DNA of 64,000 nucleotides, from NCBI GenBank assembly GCA_035578155.1, contig JAPWDM010000016.1, positions 2,718,501 through 2,782,500 of the forward strand, read 5' to 3'. The translations under genes and the position numbers were made by a program. Below are positions 45,690 to 56,872 of this stretch, one piece after another. This stretch comes from Brachynemurus nebulosus. Taxonomy: Eukaryota > Arthropoda > Insecta > Neuroptera > Myrmeleontidae. The stretch's first letter is position 1. The number at the start of each line of letters is the position of its first letter. The notes beneath the pieces are model-generated. The model worked only from the letters and a program-made list of their open reading frames with translations. It was not told the DNA's origin and ran no database searches.

Positions 45690-45845
45690 CTACGCCATCT
45701 TTTAACTATCAAAAAGGATTTTCAGCACCATCTATTGACAATTTTCAAACTTACACACAGGAATCCAGACTAGCAACGCTATCAAAGGTGGCTGCGCCAT
45801 CTAGCAGTGAATTTACAAAGCTCGAAGGTGGTTGGGCCATCTATT
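45690..45845. promoter_or_regulatory. Cluster of AGATGGC-type motifs (right arm)
   Basis: Mirror of 35312-35466. The outermost copy here follows CATCTATTAGGG where the left arm reads the inverse of CCCGAATAGATGG, one of the few terminal differences between the arms. Confidence 0.35.
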
Positions 45846-46068
45846 AGGGAAATTCTTAGGTTAGAAAAAATTTTGTTAGGTTACACCAAATTTCCTTAGG
45901 TTCTCTTAGGCTGGATCAAGTTCCGCTAGGCTAGAAAAAAATTTTGCTCCACCCACCGCCGCAGGCTTCTAGAACCCACATAGGTTACCTACCTCCTGCC
46001 GAGGTCGCTCAAAAAGTCGGATGGAGGGATGGAGGGCTCCAAATGCCCATATTCCTACTACTAACGAA

Positions 46069-46320
46069 ATCTATGGAACAATTGCTTAAAAAATCAACAC
46101 GACATTCAATCATGTAAATCAGGCACTTGTCGAAAATGCAACAACAAACATAACACACTTCTTCATACAGAAGAAATCACTTCAGTTGTTGCCAGCAACT
46201 CATGCAGTGATCAGATCGTTTTATCTACTGCTCAAGTGAATATTTTATCTAAAAACAAAACAGTCACTGCAAGAGCATTATTGGACAGCGGTTCAATGGC
46301 TAATTACATAACAGATAAAT
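46069..46320 (+). pseudogene. BEL/Pao Gag zinc knuckle and start of the aspartic protease
   Basis: Just outside the palindrome: CKSGTCRKCNNKHNTLLH is the BEL Gag zinc knuckle, and ARALLDSGSMANYITDKF is the aspartic protease active-site loop (D-S-G), in one frame. Conceptual removal of the palindrome and one AACGAA puts the preceding gag codons (35074-35092) in frame with this segment. The frame shifts at about 46320, into the start of the next open segment. Confidence 0.88.
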
Positions 46321-47046
46321 TTGTGTCACAAACTGAGATTACAAAGATACTCAGTACAAACATCCGTTAAAGGCATAAATAAATCACATTTCAGTGTAAA
46401 TAAAGCAGTACAAGTTACATTGAAATCCAAGTATAATTCATATACGGTAACACTGACCTTTTATGTTTTACCAAACATAACCAATTACTTACCAATCACA
46501 GATATTGATATTTCTGAATTACATATCCCACCAGATATCAAATTAGCTGATCCGACATTTTATCAATCGAACCCCATAGATTTATTGATCGGTGCGAGTA
46601 TATTGTACAAGTTACTATGTACAGGTCAAATAAAAACAGGACCGTATTTACCGACTTTTCAAAAAACAAAATTCGGTTGGGTAGTCAGTGGTCACATGGG
46701 TAAGCCATCCAATCAGACTCCCACATTTTGTCATTTCAGTCTAAACGAGCAATTAGAAAAGTTTTGGAAAATCGAAGAAATCTCAGAACATTCTCAAAAT
46801 TTATTCTATGACGAAAAACGATGTGAACAGCTTTTTTCCGAAACCACCACCAGAGATATCAATGGTAGGTTCGTACTCAAACTTCCCTTCAAAGAAAACA
46901 TGCCTCAACTAGGCAAATCGTATGAGCTAGCACTCAAGCGTCTTGAGTCTACACAACGACGACTCAATACGGACAACACTCTTAAGGAGCAGTATCATAA
47001 CTTCCTAAAAGAATACGAAAATTTAGGACATATGACAAAAAAATAG
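46321..47046 (+). pseudogene. BEL/Pao pol: protease C-terminus to reverse transcriptase N-terminus
   Basis: 241 codons. LTFYVLPNITNYLPITDID and DLLIGASILYKLLCTGQIK are the DUF1758-type protease region, GWVVSGHMG is its usual end, and LKRLESTQRRLNTDNTLKEQ leads into the reverse transcriptase. A stop at 47044 interrupts the protein; reading continues at 47100 after a short gap in another frame. Confidence 0.9.
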
Positions 47047-47099
47047 GTATAGCTAATTCCGATAATATCTCAAATTTCAATTTCCTCCCTCATCATGCA

Positions 47100-47891
47100 G
47101 TGGTCAAAACTACTTCATTAACCACAAAATGTAGAGTAGTTTTTGATGGGTCGGCAAAGACCACCACTGGAGTATCTCTCAATGATACACTACATATTGG
47201 TCCAAAACTGCAGCAAGATCTTTTCGAAATTCTCATTCGTTTCAGATTTCATTTATACGTTTTAGCTGCAGACATAGTTAAAATGTATCGACAGATTTTA
47301 ATTCACAGTGACCATAGAAATCTCCAATCGATTTTATGGCGAGATTCAGATTCGAATGTATGTATTTACGTATTGAATACAGTTACGTATGGATTAGCCA
47401 GTTCTCCATACCAAGCAATTCGTTGTCTACACGAACTTGCAAAAATTCATTCTGAAACTCATCCAGTTGAATCAAACATTATTTATCAAGACTTTTTCGT
47501 AGATGATTTACTAACTGGATCTGACCAAATTTCAGAACTTATTGAAATTCGCGATAATTTAATCAAAATATTAAACTCAGCAGGGTTTACATTAAATAAA
47601 TGGATGTCAAATAGTTCAGATGTCGTATCAAATCTTTCAAATGTATCATCTTCTGATGTACTAATAATAGAAGGTGACCAAATTACAAAGACACTCGGTA
47701 TTCAATGGAATGTACAAATGGATACATTACATTACAAAGTGTGTGTACCACTTGTTACGAATATGCCAAATACAAAACGGTCTATTTTATCACACATATC
47801 AAAGCTCTTTGATCCTCTAGGTTTATTAGGCCCCACAATTATCATTGCTAAAATAATGTTACAAGAATGTCACATTATTGTACTGTTTTGA
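47100..47891 (+). pseudogene. BEL/Pao reverse transcriptase
   Basis: TKCRVVFDGSAKTTTGVSLN, LYVLAADIVKMYRQILI (first catalytic Asp), TYGLASSPYQAIRCL and DFFVDDLLTG (catalytic Asp pair) are the RT palm motifs in order. KRSILSHISKLFDPLGLLGP is the standard BEL connection toward RNase H. The frame ends at 47891 where a deletion or shift removes the join to RNase H. Confidence 0.93.
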
Positions 47892-48437
47892 TGTACTGTT
47901 TTACCTGCGAAGGTTGTCGTCCAACTCAGAGGTTTCTGCGACAGTTCTCAAGTTGCTTATGGTGCATGTATGTACGTACGATGTTTAACTTCAGATGGTC
48001 AAATATTAGTTACCTTACTATGCGCAAAATCACGTGTGGTGCCACTACACACTACAACATTAGCTAGATTAGAATTAAACGCTGCATTAATCCTAGCGAA
48101 ATTATCTCACAAGTAATCAAATCTGTAAAATTCAAATTCGATAAATCATATTTTTTCACCGATTCCACAATTGTACTGTGGTGGATAACATCACCCCCAA
48201 ACAAGTGGAAAACACGTCGCTAATCGCGTAGCGAACATACAATCGTTAACTCAAATATCGGATTGGAATCATATTCGGTCACAACAAAACCTAGCAGATT
48301 TGTTGTCTCGAGGCATATTAGCTATCGATCTAATCAACTCCTCCTTATGGTGGCAAGGTCCAAGTTGGTTGAATCAAGATCAAAATCAATGGCCAGAGCA
48401 AAATTGGTAAACAAACTTCTCTCACTCTGATGCAGAG
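47892..48437 (+). pseudogene. BEL/Pao RNase H region, decayed
   Basis: Fragments in shifting frames: GFCDSSQVAYGACMYVR, LLCAKSRVVP, TLARLELNAALILAKL, FFTDSTIVLWWI and LADLLSRGI follow the BEL RNase H order. Several indels and stops. Not translatable as one product. Confidence 0.8.
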
Positions 48438-49352
48438 TTGGAAACTCGTAAAATTTCTCAACAATCATACGTTATTCAATGTGATTCACATATATTCGAA
48501 CGATTTTCTTCTTTTCAAAAATTAATTCGTTCAGTTGCGTACATATATCGATTTTATAACAATTGTAAAAGCGCTTCAGAACTACGGATCAAAGGAGTAT
48601 TATCAGTCAATGAATTAAATCATTCTCATAACTCAATAATCAGATTAATTCAATATGAAGCATTTTCATCGGATATAAATCACTTAAAAACATACAATTG
48701 TTTAAAGCGTAAAAGTAAATTACTTTCATCAAACCCTTTCTTAGACAAAGACGGTTTGTTGAGAGTAGGCGGTCGATTAAGTCGTGCACCTATCGATTTT
48801 GAACAGAAACACCCATTGTTATTACCCAAGTCACATCATGTTACAAAACTGATAATAAGACATTTTCATATAAAAAACCTACACAGTGGTGTACAAACTA
48901 CATTGGCTGCAATTCGTTGCCAATATTGGCCACTATCTGCTAAATCACTTATCAAACAAAGTATTGTTGAATGCATCACGTGTTTTCGTGCTAAACCTAA
49001 ACTCACTGAGACGTTAATGACGGATTTACCTTTTGACAGAGTAACACCATCAAAACCTTTTACACAGTGTTGTGTGGATTTTTGCGGATATTTCAATTTG
49101 TTGGAATTCAGACGTCGTGGAAAAACATCAGTGAAAACCTACGTGTGTATTTTCAAGTGCTTTGTCACTAAAGCTTGTCACTTTGAACTAGTTTTGAGTT
49201 TAACTACAGCCTCATTTATCGGTGCGTTAAAACGGTTTATCTCCCGACGCGGAAAACCTAAGACTATTTTTTGTGACAACGCTACAAATTTCGTCGCTGC
49301 ATCTAATGAACTCGCAGAAGTTCATAAATTATTTTTATCAACTACTCATTAA
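48438..49352 (+). pseudogene. BEL/Pao integrase, zinc-binding and core domains
   Basis: 304 codons. HFHIKNLHSGVQTTLAAIRC and ECITCFRAKP form the HHCC zinc-binding module. QCCVDFCGYF gives the first catalytic Asp and KTIFCDNATNFVAASNEL the second. The stop at 49350 falls just before the segment with the catalytic Glu (FGGLWERAV, about 49420-49446), so the DDE domain is split. Confidence 0.92.
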
Positions 49353-49976
49353 GTAGAAATTCAAAATTTTACAGCCAATGAAAAAATTGACTTTAAATTC
49401 ATACCCCCTCGTTCACCTCGTTTTGGTGGTTTGTGGGAACGAGCAGTTCAGTCATTTAAATTTCACTTTAAACGTATCACTCAAAACAGTAATTTCACTT
49501 TTGAGGAGATGCTAACATTGATCGCACAAATTGAAGCTTGTATTAACTCAACCCCTTTAACTTCGTTATCCAATGATCCTAACGATCTTAGTCCTCTCAC
49601 TCCTGCTCACTTCCTAATCGGTGACACATTTCATGCTTTACCCGAAAATGACATCACGGACATCAAGATAAATCACCTGTCACACCGGAAATAAGTCCAA
49701 CAGTGCGCCCAACATTTGTGGAAACGTTGGTCTTGTGAGTATCTACAACAACTTCAATATCGAAACAAATGGAAAGAACCACGTCAATCACTTGAAATCG
49801 GAACATTGGTTCTAATCAAAGATGAAAATTTACCACCATTCCAATGGAGCCTTGATCGTGTTCAAGAAATCTTCCCTGGAAACGACAACGTCGTTCGCGT
49901 GGTCAAGGTAAAGACCGCTCGTGGAATCATCAAACGTGCTGTAACCAAATTATGCATTCTTCCAGTCAATTATTAA
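49353..49976 (+). pseudogene. BEL/Pao integrase C-terminal part
   Basis: Reads PPRSPRFGGLWERAVQSFK, ACINSTPLTSLSNDPNDLSP, LTPAHFLIGD, a stop at 49692, then WKRWSCEYLQQLQYRNKWK and VRVVKVKTARGIIKRAVTKL, the conserved BEL pol C-terminus. Two stops interrupt the region. It ends ~35 bp before the 3' LTR. Confidence 0.9.
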
Positions 49977-50000
49977 ACGGGTTAAACGCAAGCCGTTTAA

Positions 50001-50011
50001 GTGGGGGAGTA
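50001..50011 (+). promoter_or_regulatory. BEL/Pao polypurine tract
   Basis: GTGGGGGAGTA lies immediately before the TGTGAATATT start of the 3' LTR, as expected for the plus-strand primer. Confidence 0.8.
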
Positions 50012-50257
50012 TGTGAATATTTTTCTGCACCCCGATGACGAACAACTCACTCATATTCGTCCATACCGTATAACTCCGCATCTCCATGGTCAAGCAGTAC
50101 TATTACTACTTAAGTGAAACATGCTTGGTATCAAAAACACCAGCACAACAGCGCCAACCGCGCCAACGGTCATTTTGAAATACTACGAGACGGGACGTTG
50201 TACATGTCGGACACGCAAACAACGCCAATCATCTCCGTCATTATTATTAGTGATCAC

Positions 50258-51440
50258 CATAGCCCGGACTCTATAGTGCAGGTAATAAATTATCCTGTCA
50301 AAATTGCCGAAAAAACGTATCACCATTCGGTAGAAGCGGCACATAATTTATCTATTTTTCATAGATACATTTACCAAGTTTTTCTAAATGCGCTCTATAG
50401 TTATTGTGGTAGGTATGGAAACGATGACATTCAGGTATATTTTGTTTATACAAATTGATAATTAGTACAATCTGCCAAATCAAGTTTGTAACATCACTTG
50501 CGCCACGAACGAACAAAACTTGTATTGTCCAACTACATTTGTATTATGTAAACAAACCTATAAAAAAATTATTTTTTCTTCATCGCAAAAATTGTAAACA
50601 ATTATCTAAAGGAGCGTACTTCCGTAAAATTTTTAGTCGGGACATTTGATAAATAGACAACAGACATCAATAAACTAAATATATTATCTAATATTTCAAA
50701 TTGTTTTGAACTACTTTAATTACATAAAAACATACATTTTAAGTATGTAATAATTTAAATAAAGAAAAACTTGCAATTACTTGTTAATGTATCTTTTTGA
50801 TCTCCGTATGATCAACAATTTGATGACGATGAATAAGGATATTCATACATAATATAATATGTTATATGTATGCAGTATGTTATATTATACATACGAATGC
50901 AGTGTGTGTTTGATAGTAGACGTATGAATACCTACCTACCTCTTCAGTTACTCATTGAATGATACGACTGATATGTGTTCTGTGACTGATACATTGGTAT
51001 AGGATATCAGCACATATGTGTTAAAAATTATACAGTGGCTAATTAATCTACGTACACATAGTTAGGATTTATAAAACAAAAGTTTCACAAATCAATAGAT
51101 GTATTGAAATATACCATTAATTATTTAAGAATTGCACATTTTTTGTTTTTATACCTGTGCATAATCAACAAAATATTAATTTAACGCTATAAAAAAAATT
51201 CAAGACACAGAAGCTGTTGGCTTGTTGAACAATATTATGTGAATAAGGTGTCCTACATTTAATTGAATGTAACATTTTTCTTTGCATAAATATAATACCA
51301 GTTCAAATTCTTAAAAAACTATAGGTTTTGAAATTACAGTTTATTGTCATTTCTAGACCCCCGTACTTGTTTTTACGCCCCTGAAGATTAATTAATTTTT
51401 TGACAGGATGATTTATAATACACTAAACGTCCGGGCTTTA
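50258..51440. mobile_element. hAT-like element 1 (1,183 bp) in the 3' LTR
   Basis: TIRs ATAGCCCGGAC and inverse of GTCCGGGCTTTA. The octamer GTGATCAC flanks both sides (50250-50257, 51441-51448) and occurs once in the intact LTR at about 29709. No transposase is recognised; interior frames of 64-114 codons begin in LTR sequence and have no family features. Confidence 0.88.
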
Positions 51441-51954
51441 GTGATCACATGGACAAAATCATTCATTTTATATTTCAAATATATGTTTTTCGGGGTAAAA
51501 TGCAGAACTCGGACATACGCTGTAATTTTGATGTCTGCCGGAAAAAAGAAACAAATGAGGCTGAGAATTATTGTACTTAAAGAGTTAAAGCGCGGTCACA
51601 TATTTTTATTAAAAATAATTGCGTTTTATTATTAATTATTACATTTTAAAAGTTATACTCACATTTTTGATACAACAATTAATTTAACAAAATTACTTGC
51701 ATTATTTATTATTATTTAATAATAAAAAACCGTAAAAATACTGAATCGTTAAAAAAAAAATTATAATAAAAGTTTAAAATAAAATTTTTTTAAAATAATT
51801 TTAACCTTTTTATTTTAATAGGTACCTACCTATGAAAAGTACGACATTTATACATAGAGAATATACTCCATATACTCAGTGGTGATATATATGCATGATA
51901 TGCATGCAAGCCCTAAGCGTATGTGTAAGCAAATTGTGAAGAGCAGTGTGTCTG

Positions 51955-52130
51955 AGTGTGCCAGATATCGCTGTCGTACAAATTTCGGCGCGGAGCGCCG
52001 TTATGAGAACGACGCGGGTGTCATACAAATTACGGCGCGAAGCGCCGCTTTGGCCCAGACGCTACGCGTCGTTACTAGCATGACGCGTGGCACCCTACAA
52101 ATTAGGGCACCAAGCGTGGCACTGAGATGA
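51955..52130. repeat. Three diverged GC-rich hairpin units
   Basis: Units of ~55 bp each start GTACAAATTTCGGCGCG, CATACAAATTACGGCGCG or CCTACAAATTAGGGCACC and contain hairpins such as CGGCGCGGAGCGCCG, CGGCGCGAAGCGCCG and GACGCTACGCGTC. The 83-codon frame across them is likely fortuitous. Confidence 0.6.
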
Positions 52131-52164
52131 CCTTTTCTAGTAATTATAATTTTCCTTTATTTTT

Positions 52165-52395
52165 TATACAAAATTTATAAATAAAAAACAACATAGAATT
52201 ATACGGTTTACACTATATTAACAGATTGGTTTGATTTATGTAAATTTGGGGCGTCAGTGGGTGGCGTCGGTGGGCGGCGCGCGCCACCCACCGACGCCAC
52301 CCACTGACGCCCCAAATTTACATAAATCAAACCAATCTATTAATATAGTGTAAACCGTATAATTCTATGTTGTTTTTTATTTATAAATTTTGTAT
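52165..52395. repeat. Perfect ~115-bp-arm palindrome with a GC-rich centre
   Basis: Both arms run from TTTTATACAAAATTTATAAA through GTGTAAACCGT/ACGGTTTACAC and GGGGCGTCAGTGGGTGGCGT to the centre GGCGGCGCGCGCC, with almost no loop and only one or two mismatches. It can extrude a ~115-bp hairpin. Confidence 0.9.
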
Positions 52396-53259
52396 AAAAA
52401 TTTTTCGGCTATACTAAAAATAAATAATTTTATAAAAAAAAAACATTTTATAATTTTTTTAAACTTATGCAGTTTTGAAAAAACGGTACTCAGTTTTGTA
52501 TACGAAATAAATTGCAGGTATAAATATATATGTATTACGATGTTGAACTACAAACACCCTTACCTTACACCCTTGCCGTTATTTATTAACTCAAAATCAA
52601 ATTTTATTACACATCATAAAATTATATGCATTTATCTTTGTTAGTAACCACGACCTAACAATGCTTGTTTGCTCTGGCAGAGCTGATGCACGACTCGTCA
52701 TCTGAAGCTGTGACAGACCAACAAATGACTCCAAGTAATTTACACTTTTTTTTATTTTAATAATTTTAGTTTGCTTCTAGTGTTCTGTGAGTACCTATGT
52801 GCTAGATATTCTCTATGGCATTAATGTTGGATATGTCGTAATTAAAACAAAATTTTTATATTTTCTTTTTTAAAATAAATTTTTTTTTTATTTATTTTGC
52901 TAGTACCTAATATGTAAGTGTCTTTCGTAGTGTTTTATTATTTTTACCGTTTCCTTTAAATAGATTATACACTAACTTGCTTTAAAATATGTGCTATATC
53001 GTATAGTTGTCATTATAAAAAATTTGAAAAATATTAATAAATTTGAGTTTTCCAAAACAAAAATATGCTTCCGCGCTTTAACTTTTCATAATTTAAAATT
53101 TTCACCACTATTGCTTCGTTTTTATCGGTTCAAAAAAAAAAATCGTATATGTCCGAGTTCTGCAAATTTCCCGTTTTTCGTGTACTATTCTTTAATTTTG
53201 ATAAATAAACATGTTAAAAAACTTTACACATAGTTTTTCATAAATTTTTTTTCGCCAGG

Positions 53260-54020
53260 GTGATTGCAGAAATGGTGGAAACGCTAAAGATCTAATAACA
53301 AAAAACTGACGAAAAATTTGTAAAAACTGAGTATGCCAGACATTTCTTCTTACATATTTATTTACTTATTTATGCACAGTGATAATTTTTTTATATGGAG
53401 TCCATAATCATCTGTGCTGATACCTTGAAATTGTTCAATTTTCTTCCTCCCTTTTTTAGGTAAAAAATTGGGTAGTGTCCTATTAATTACACTCTATAAT
53501 TAATAGGACACTACATTCCCACACTTTCCCCTCTGGTCAATGCTTAGGTCCTTAGGAGCGTTGACCCGCACCTTGTTGTTTGCGTTGACCTATATTTACA
53601 CGGTCCGGTTTTTGGGCGCATTAATTTAACTCCAACCCTTTGGTGGCTCGATATAGTGTTAAATAGAATTAATGGAAACAATCTAGTATAATTCCATCAC
53701 TTGACGTCAACTTATGTGTGACTATAGAGTTAACAAAAAATCATAAATTAACACTTTCACTGAGATGGCATTACTTAGTGCGTGTCAAAAACACGCACTT
53801 AACGAATTTTTTACCTGAAAAAAGGAGGAAGAAAATCGAACAATTTCAATGTATCACCACAGATGATTATGTACTCAATATAATAAAAAATTATCACTGT
53901 GTATAAATAAGTAAATAAATATGTAAAAAGAAATGAATGTTTGAATTACTCAGTTTTTACAAATTTTTCGTCAGATTTTTGTTATTGGATCCTTAACGTT
54001 TTCACCATTTCTGCAATCAC
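53260..54020. mobile_element. 0.76-kb foldback element
   Basis: GTGATTGCAGAAATGGTGG and the following ~85 bp are inverted at 53935-54020 (ending CCATTTCTGCAATCAC). Further inner blocks (TCCTCC, AATTTTCTTCCTCC, CACAGTGATAATTTTTT) are also mirrored. A smaller hairpin (GTGTCCTATTAATTACACTC, then TAATTAATAGGACAC) sits at 53475-53515. The 62-codon frame inside is not a gene. Confidence 0.8.
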
Positions 54021-54109
54021 GTATCCAATGAATTAAAGAACACTTTCGATAAGTAACATCAAAAATTATATAATATTTATACATATATCTTTCCATAAGA
54101 TCCATATGG

Positions 54110-54605
54110 TAAAGTGTAAAAATCCAAAAAACTAGTGTTGTGCCCAAATTTGTAGTAATTAAATTGTAGCAAATATATAAGCTTTCAACTTTATGGACCC
54201 CTAGGAACGTTATAAGATGTTAAATATTTTTCCCTACAACTAAATGGTACAATGTGTATTAACCTAACATATAACGGGAGCGCTGTGAAAAAAAAACAAA
54301 TTATTTTTCTCGAGCATTTTACATTTATTCGTTTAATAAAATAGTTATATCTTCAGTTGAATATTTACGATTTATGTTTATACGGTAATCAAAATTTATA
54401 AAAAGTTATCACTATACACTATATGTACTTTTATTTCAGTTACATAACAAAATAGATAATATTTAACAAACAGTGGAAGCGCGGTGTACAACGTTATTAA
54501 CGTTATTAGCGCTTCCATGGTTTAAAATATATTTTTTTTTAAGATTTTTCTTAAAATTTTCATTTTACAAAATTTTTGTTAGCATGGTCGAAAAAAACCT
54601 AACCT
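54110..54605 (-). repeat. Dispersed repeat C, copy 2
   Basis: Inverse of 16380-16870 with about 15-20 percent visible differences. The ends of similarity are diffuse. Confidence 0.65.
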
Positions 54606-54765
54606 TTTGTTACCTACGAGAAGTTTTGCCACAAGAGTGCTTTGAGCGAACTAATAATACTAATTTAATAATAATTATAACTACTGTCACTATAGCTTTA
54701 ACAATAATAATGCAGTAAATTAAAGAAATGAATGTCGCAATTTTCAAGTAATTCACATTTTTAGT

Positions 54766-54885
54766 CGAATTTTTCCTTGAAAAAATTAGACTTATACAGT
54801 CTATCCGACAAGAACGGCGAAAGGCGAGAGTAGGGGCGCTATCCGTTTTTGGGCCCGTAGAACACGAATATGTAGAAAAAAAATG

Positions 54886-54956
<71 letters not shown>

Positions 54957-55968
54957 TTCCCGCCACCTTTTAATATGTGTAGGGCCCCCCTATGGAAGTT
55001 AAGAGATAAAATTTAGAAAGTGGGGCTCATTGTCGAGGCACCTCATACTATTAACTATTAAAGTGGGGTCAAATTTTGGGAAAATTTTTGATTTGACCCA
55101 AATTTGGAGGGGGTGGTGGGGGCGATAAAACAATAAAACTTTTCCAAACCGGTTGGAAATAATGTTTCGGTGAATTATCATAGCCAAAATTCAGCTTCCT
55201 AGGATGATTTGGAGGGAGTAGAGGGGGGAAAACGATTTTAGCTGGGTCTAACACGCCCCCAGCCCCCCAGAATTAACGTAGAGGGTTGAAATTTGGTGCG
55301 TTGATAAAGTTCGTACCTAGGTTGTGCTTTTTGGAGGTTTTAATATTTTACCCCCACCCCCCTCATTTTTAAGCTACAATTTCATGCTTTTTCGACGTTT
55401 TCGAAGTTTGTACCACTCGCACAGGTCACCCGAATAAACCTAGAGGGCTGAAATTTTGTATTCGGATTGAGTTAGTATCAAGGGGGTGCCTTTTGGGGGT
55501 CTCGACTTTTAACCCCCACCCCCACCATTTTTATACCCAAAAGAACATGATTTTTCTTGTTTTTTAACAGTTTCGTTCGGGTCAAAATCTCCCCAAATAA
55601 ACCTAGAGGGCTGAAATTTTGTGTACAGGTTAAGCTAATAGCCAGACACTGCTTTTTGGAGGTTTCAACTTTTAACCCTTACCCCCACGATCTTTACGCC
55701 AATATTTCCTTAAATTTTTTACTTGTTTTCTAACACGTCTAGAGACTCTCTAAGGAAACTTGGAGGGCTGAAATTTTGTACGTGTATTCAGTTAGTATCC
55801 AGCTAGTACCTTTTAGGGAGTCCACATTACTTTTCCCCCCCACTTCTCCCATTTTTACATCGGAATTGAATGCTATTGTTAAATGTGTTTTAAATGCATT
55901 ATTTTTATTCTAAATACAAGTAGGCGAATAGTAATTTTAAAAAATTTTAAAAAAGTGAACTTACTGTT
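54766..55968 (-). repeat. Dispersed repeat A, copy 3
   Basis: Inverse of 27036-28265 and 33612-34815, including the (TA)n tract (54892-54952) at the same internal place. Part D is missing. Its outer edge at GTGAACTTACT is followed by two GGGACATTCAGT units (55979, 56002). Confidence 0.88.
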
Positions 55969-56870
55969 CGGGACATTCAGTCTACTGGCCGGGACATTCA
56001 GTATATATACTGTGTGAGTTTTTCGGGAGTTGCCATTCGATTTATTCCTAAAATATGCATCTAATCGAAAAAAAGTTTATACAAAAAATTTTCAAAATAG
56101 AGGGGGCTATTCAAGAAAAGTTGTTCCAGACTTCTAGGACTTACGGTTTTTTTGGAATAGAAAAAATTTTTTTCTTCAAATGGGAACATATGTTGAGATG
56201 TTTTTTAAAAATTAGTTTATTACTTCAAATTACCAATTATGCTAAAATTTTCATTATTTTATTTCAAATTGTTGAGAAATTGCATTTTTAAGTTTTAATT
56301 TTCAAAACCCGTGGTTAGGTTTGTTTAAACGAACGCAAAAAATACCATTTATTTTGAATTTATACTAAAAAAAAATACGAAATAAGTTGTAATGGTATAT
56401 TCACATTAGCCTCTTACAGTAACAGAAAATTCATTAATTAAATATATTAATTATCAAAATTATTTGTAGTTTTTCCTCAAATATTCAACTTAACATTTAT
56501 TAAACAGGTTATCAAATTACAAATGTTGTTGTAATATTTAATTGTACACCATATTAAAGAAGTCAAAATTTAGTACATGTGAAAATGTCATTATTAAAAA
56601 TCTCTGAAAGTAAATTACAGATGGCATAGCTGGATAGTATCGTAGAGCTGCCATAAATAATATGACAGCTCTTTTTTAAATTTAAATTGTTAAATTTTTA
56701 AACTCTTTTTTTTTTTAAAAGGGTAAAAAAATTGTCCAAAAAAATATTTTTAATATAAAAATTGTCAAGTATGTATGGTACGTATTTCAACAATACGTCT
56801 GAAAAAGATTTATTTTAAAAATATTCATAACCTTAATTTATTTTTCAGTAATCTGACCAGACGATCTGAT
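55969..56870. other. AT-rich sequence, no recognised gene
   Basis: A 78-codon plus-strand frame at 56055-56291 is AT-rich and has no family signature. A CAGATGGCATAGCTGG motif occurs at 56620. Nothing else supported. Confidence 0.4.
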
Positions 56871-56872
56871 CA

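Larger units (their letters stand above)
35093..46062. mobile_element. 10,970-bp near-perfect palindromic element, 6-bp TSD, Polinton-like ends
   Basis: It starts AGTAGTAGGAATATGGGC and ends with its exact inverse, flanked by AACGAA at 35087-35092 and 46063-46068. The left arm (35093-40699) and right arm (40700-46062) are almost identical, so only isolated substitutions and short indels separate the two copies of each gene. They meet in a minisatellite of unequal length. Each arm carries a C2H2 acidic protein gene, a 170-aa protein gene, a tRNA-like sequence and ~2.7 kb of AT-rich noncoding DNA. Polinton/Maverick elements make 6-bp duplications and have AG-type ends. No polymerase B, integrase, ATPase, protease or capsid frame is present, so the Polinton link rests on termini only. 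Confidence 0.85.
51493..53172. mobile_element. hAT-like element 2 (1,680 bp) in the 3' LTR
   Basis: TIRs TGCAGAACTCGGACAT and inverse ATGTCCGAGTTCTGCA near the ends, within GGGTAAAA...TTTCCC. The octamer GTTTTTCG occurs on both sides (51485-51492, 53173-53180). It contains the GCGC-rich hairpin block at 51955-52130 and a perfect palindrome at 52165-52395. No transposase seen. Confidence 0.88.
50012..53228 (+). mobile_element. BEL/Pao 3' LTR, split into three pieces by two hAT-like insertions
   Basis: LTR pieces 50012-50257, 51441-51492 and 53173-53228 (with TSD copies) join to a TG...CA LTR of about 340 bp. Its parts match the 5' LTR at 17504-17587 and 29581-29808. Differences between LTRs (for example ACGAGACGGGACG against ACGAGACGAGACG) are few. 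Confidence 0.9.

Noticed and set aside
45659..45847. 62-66-codon frame near both palindrome ends (mirror 35296-35496)
   Set aside because: It overlies the AGATGGC motif cluster, has no promoter like the two accepted genes, and the stop differs between arms.
35093..46062. The palindrome as an assembly artefact (inverted fold)
   Set aside because: A clean 6-bp TSD, an uninterrupted gag frame across one TSD copy, unequal central arrays and scattered arm differences all argue for a real insertion. Spanning reads are still the decisive test.
35093..46062. The palindrome as an integrated parvovirus/densovirus
   Set aside because: The inverted arms and TATA/CAGT promoters invite the idea, but no NS1 helicase, Rep or capsid frame exists and the arms are far too long for parvoviral terminal hairpins.
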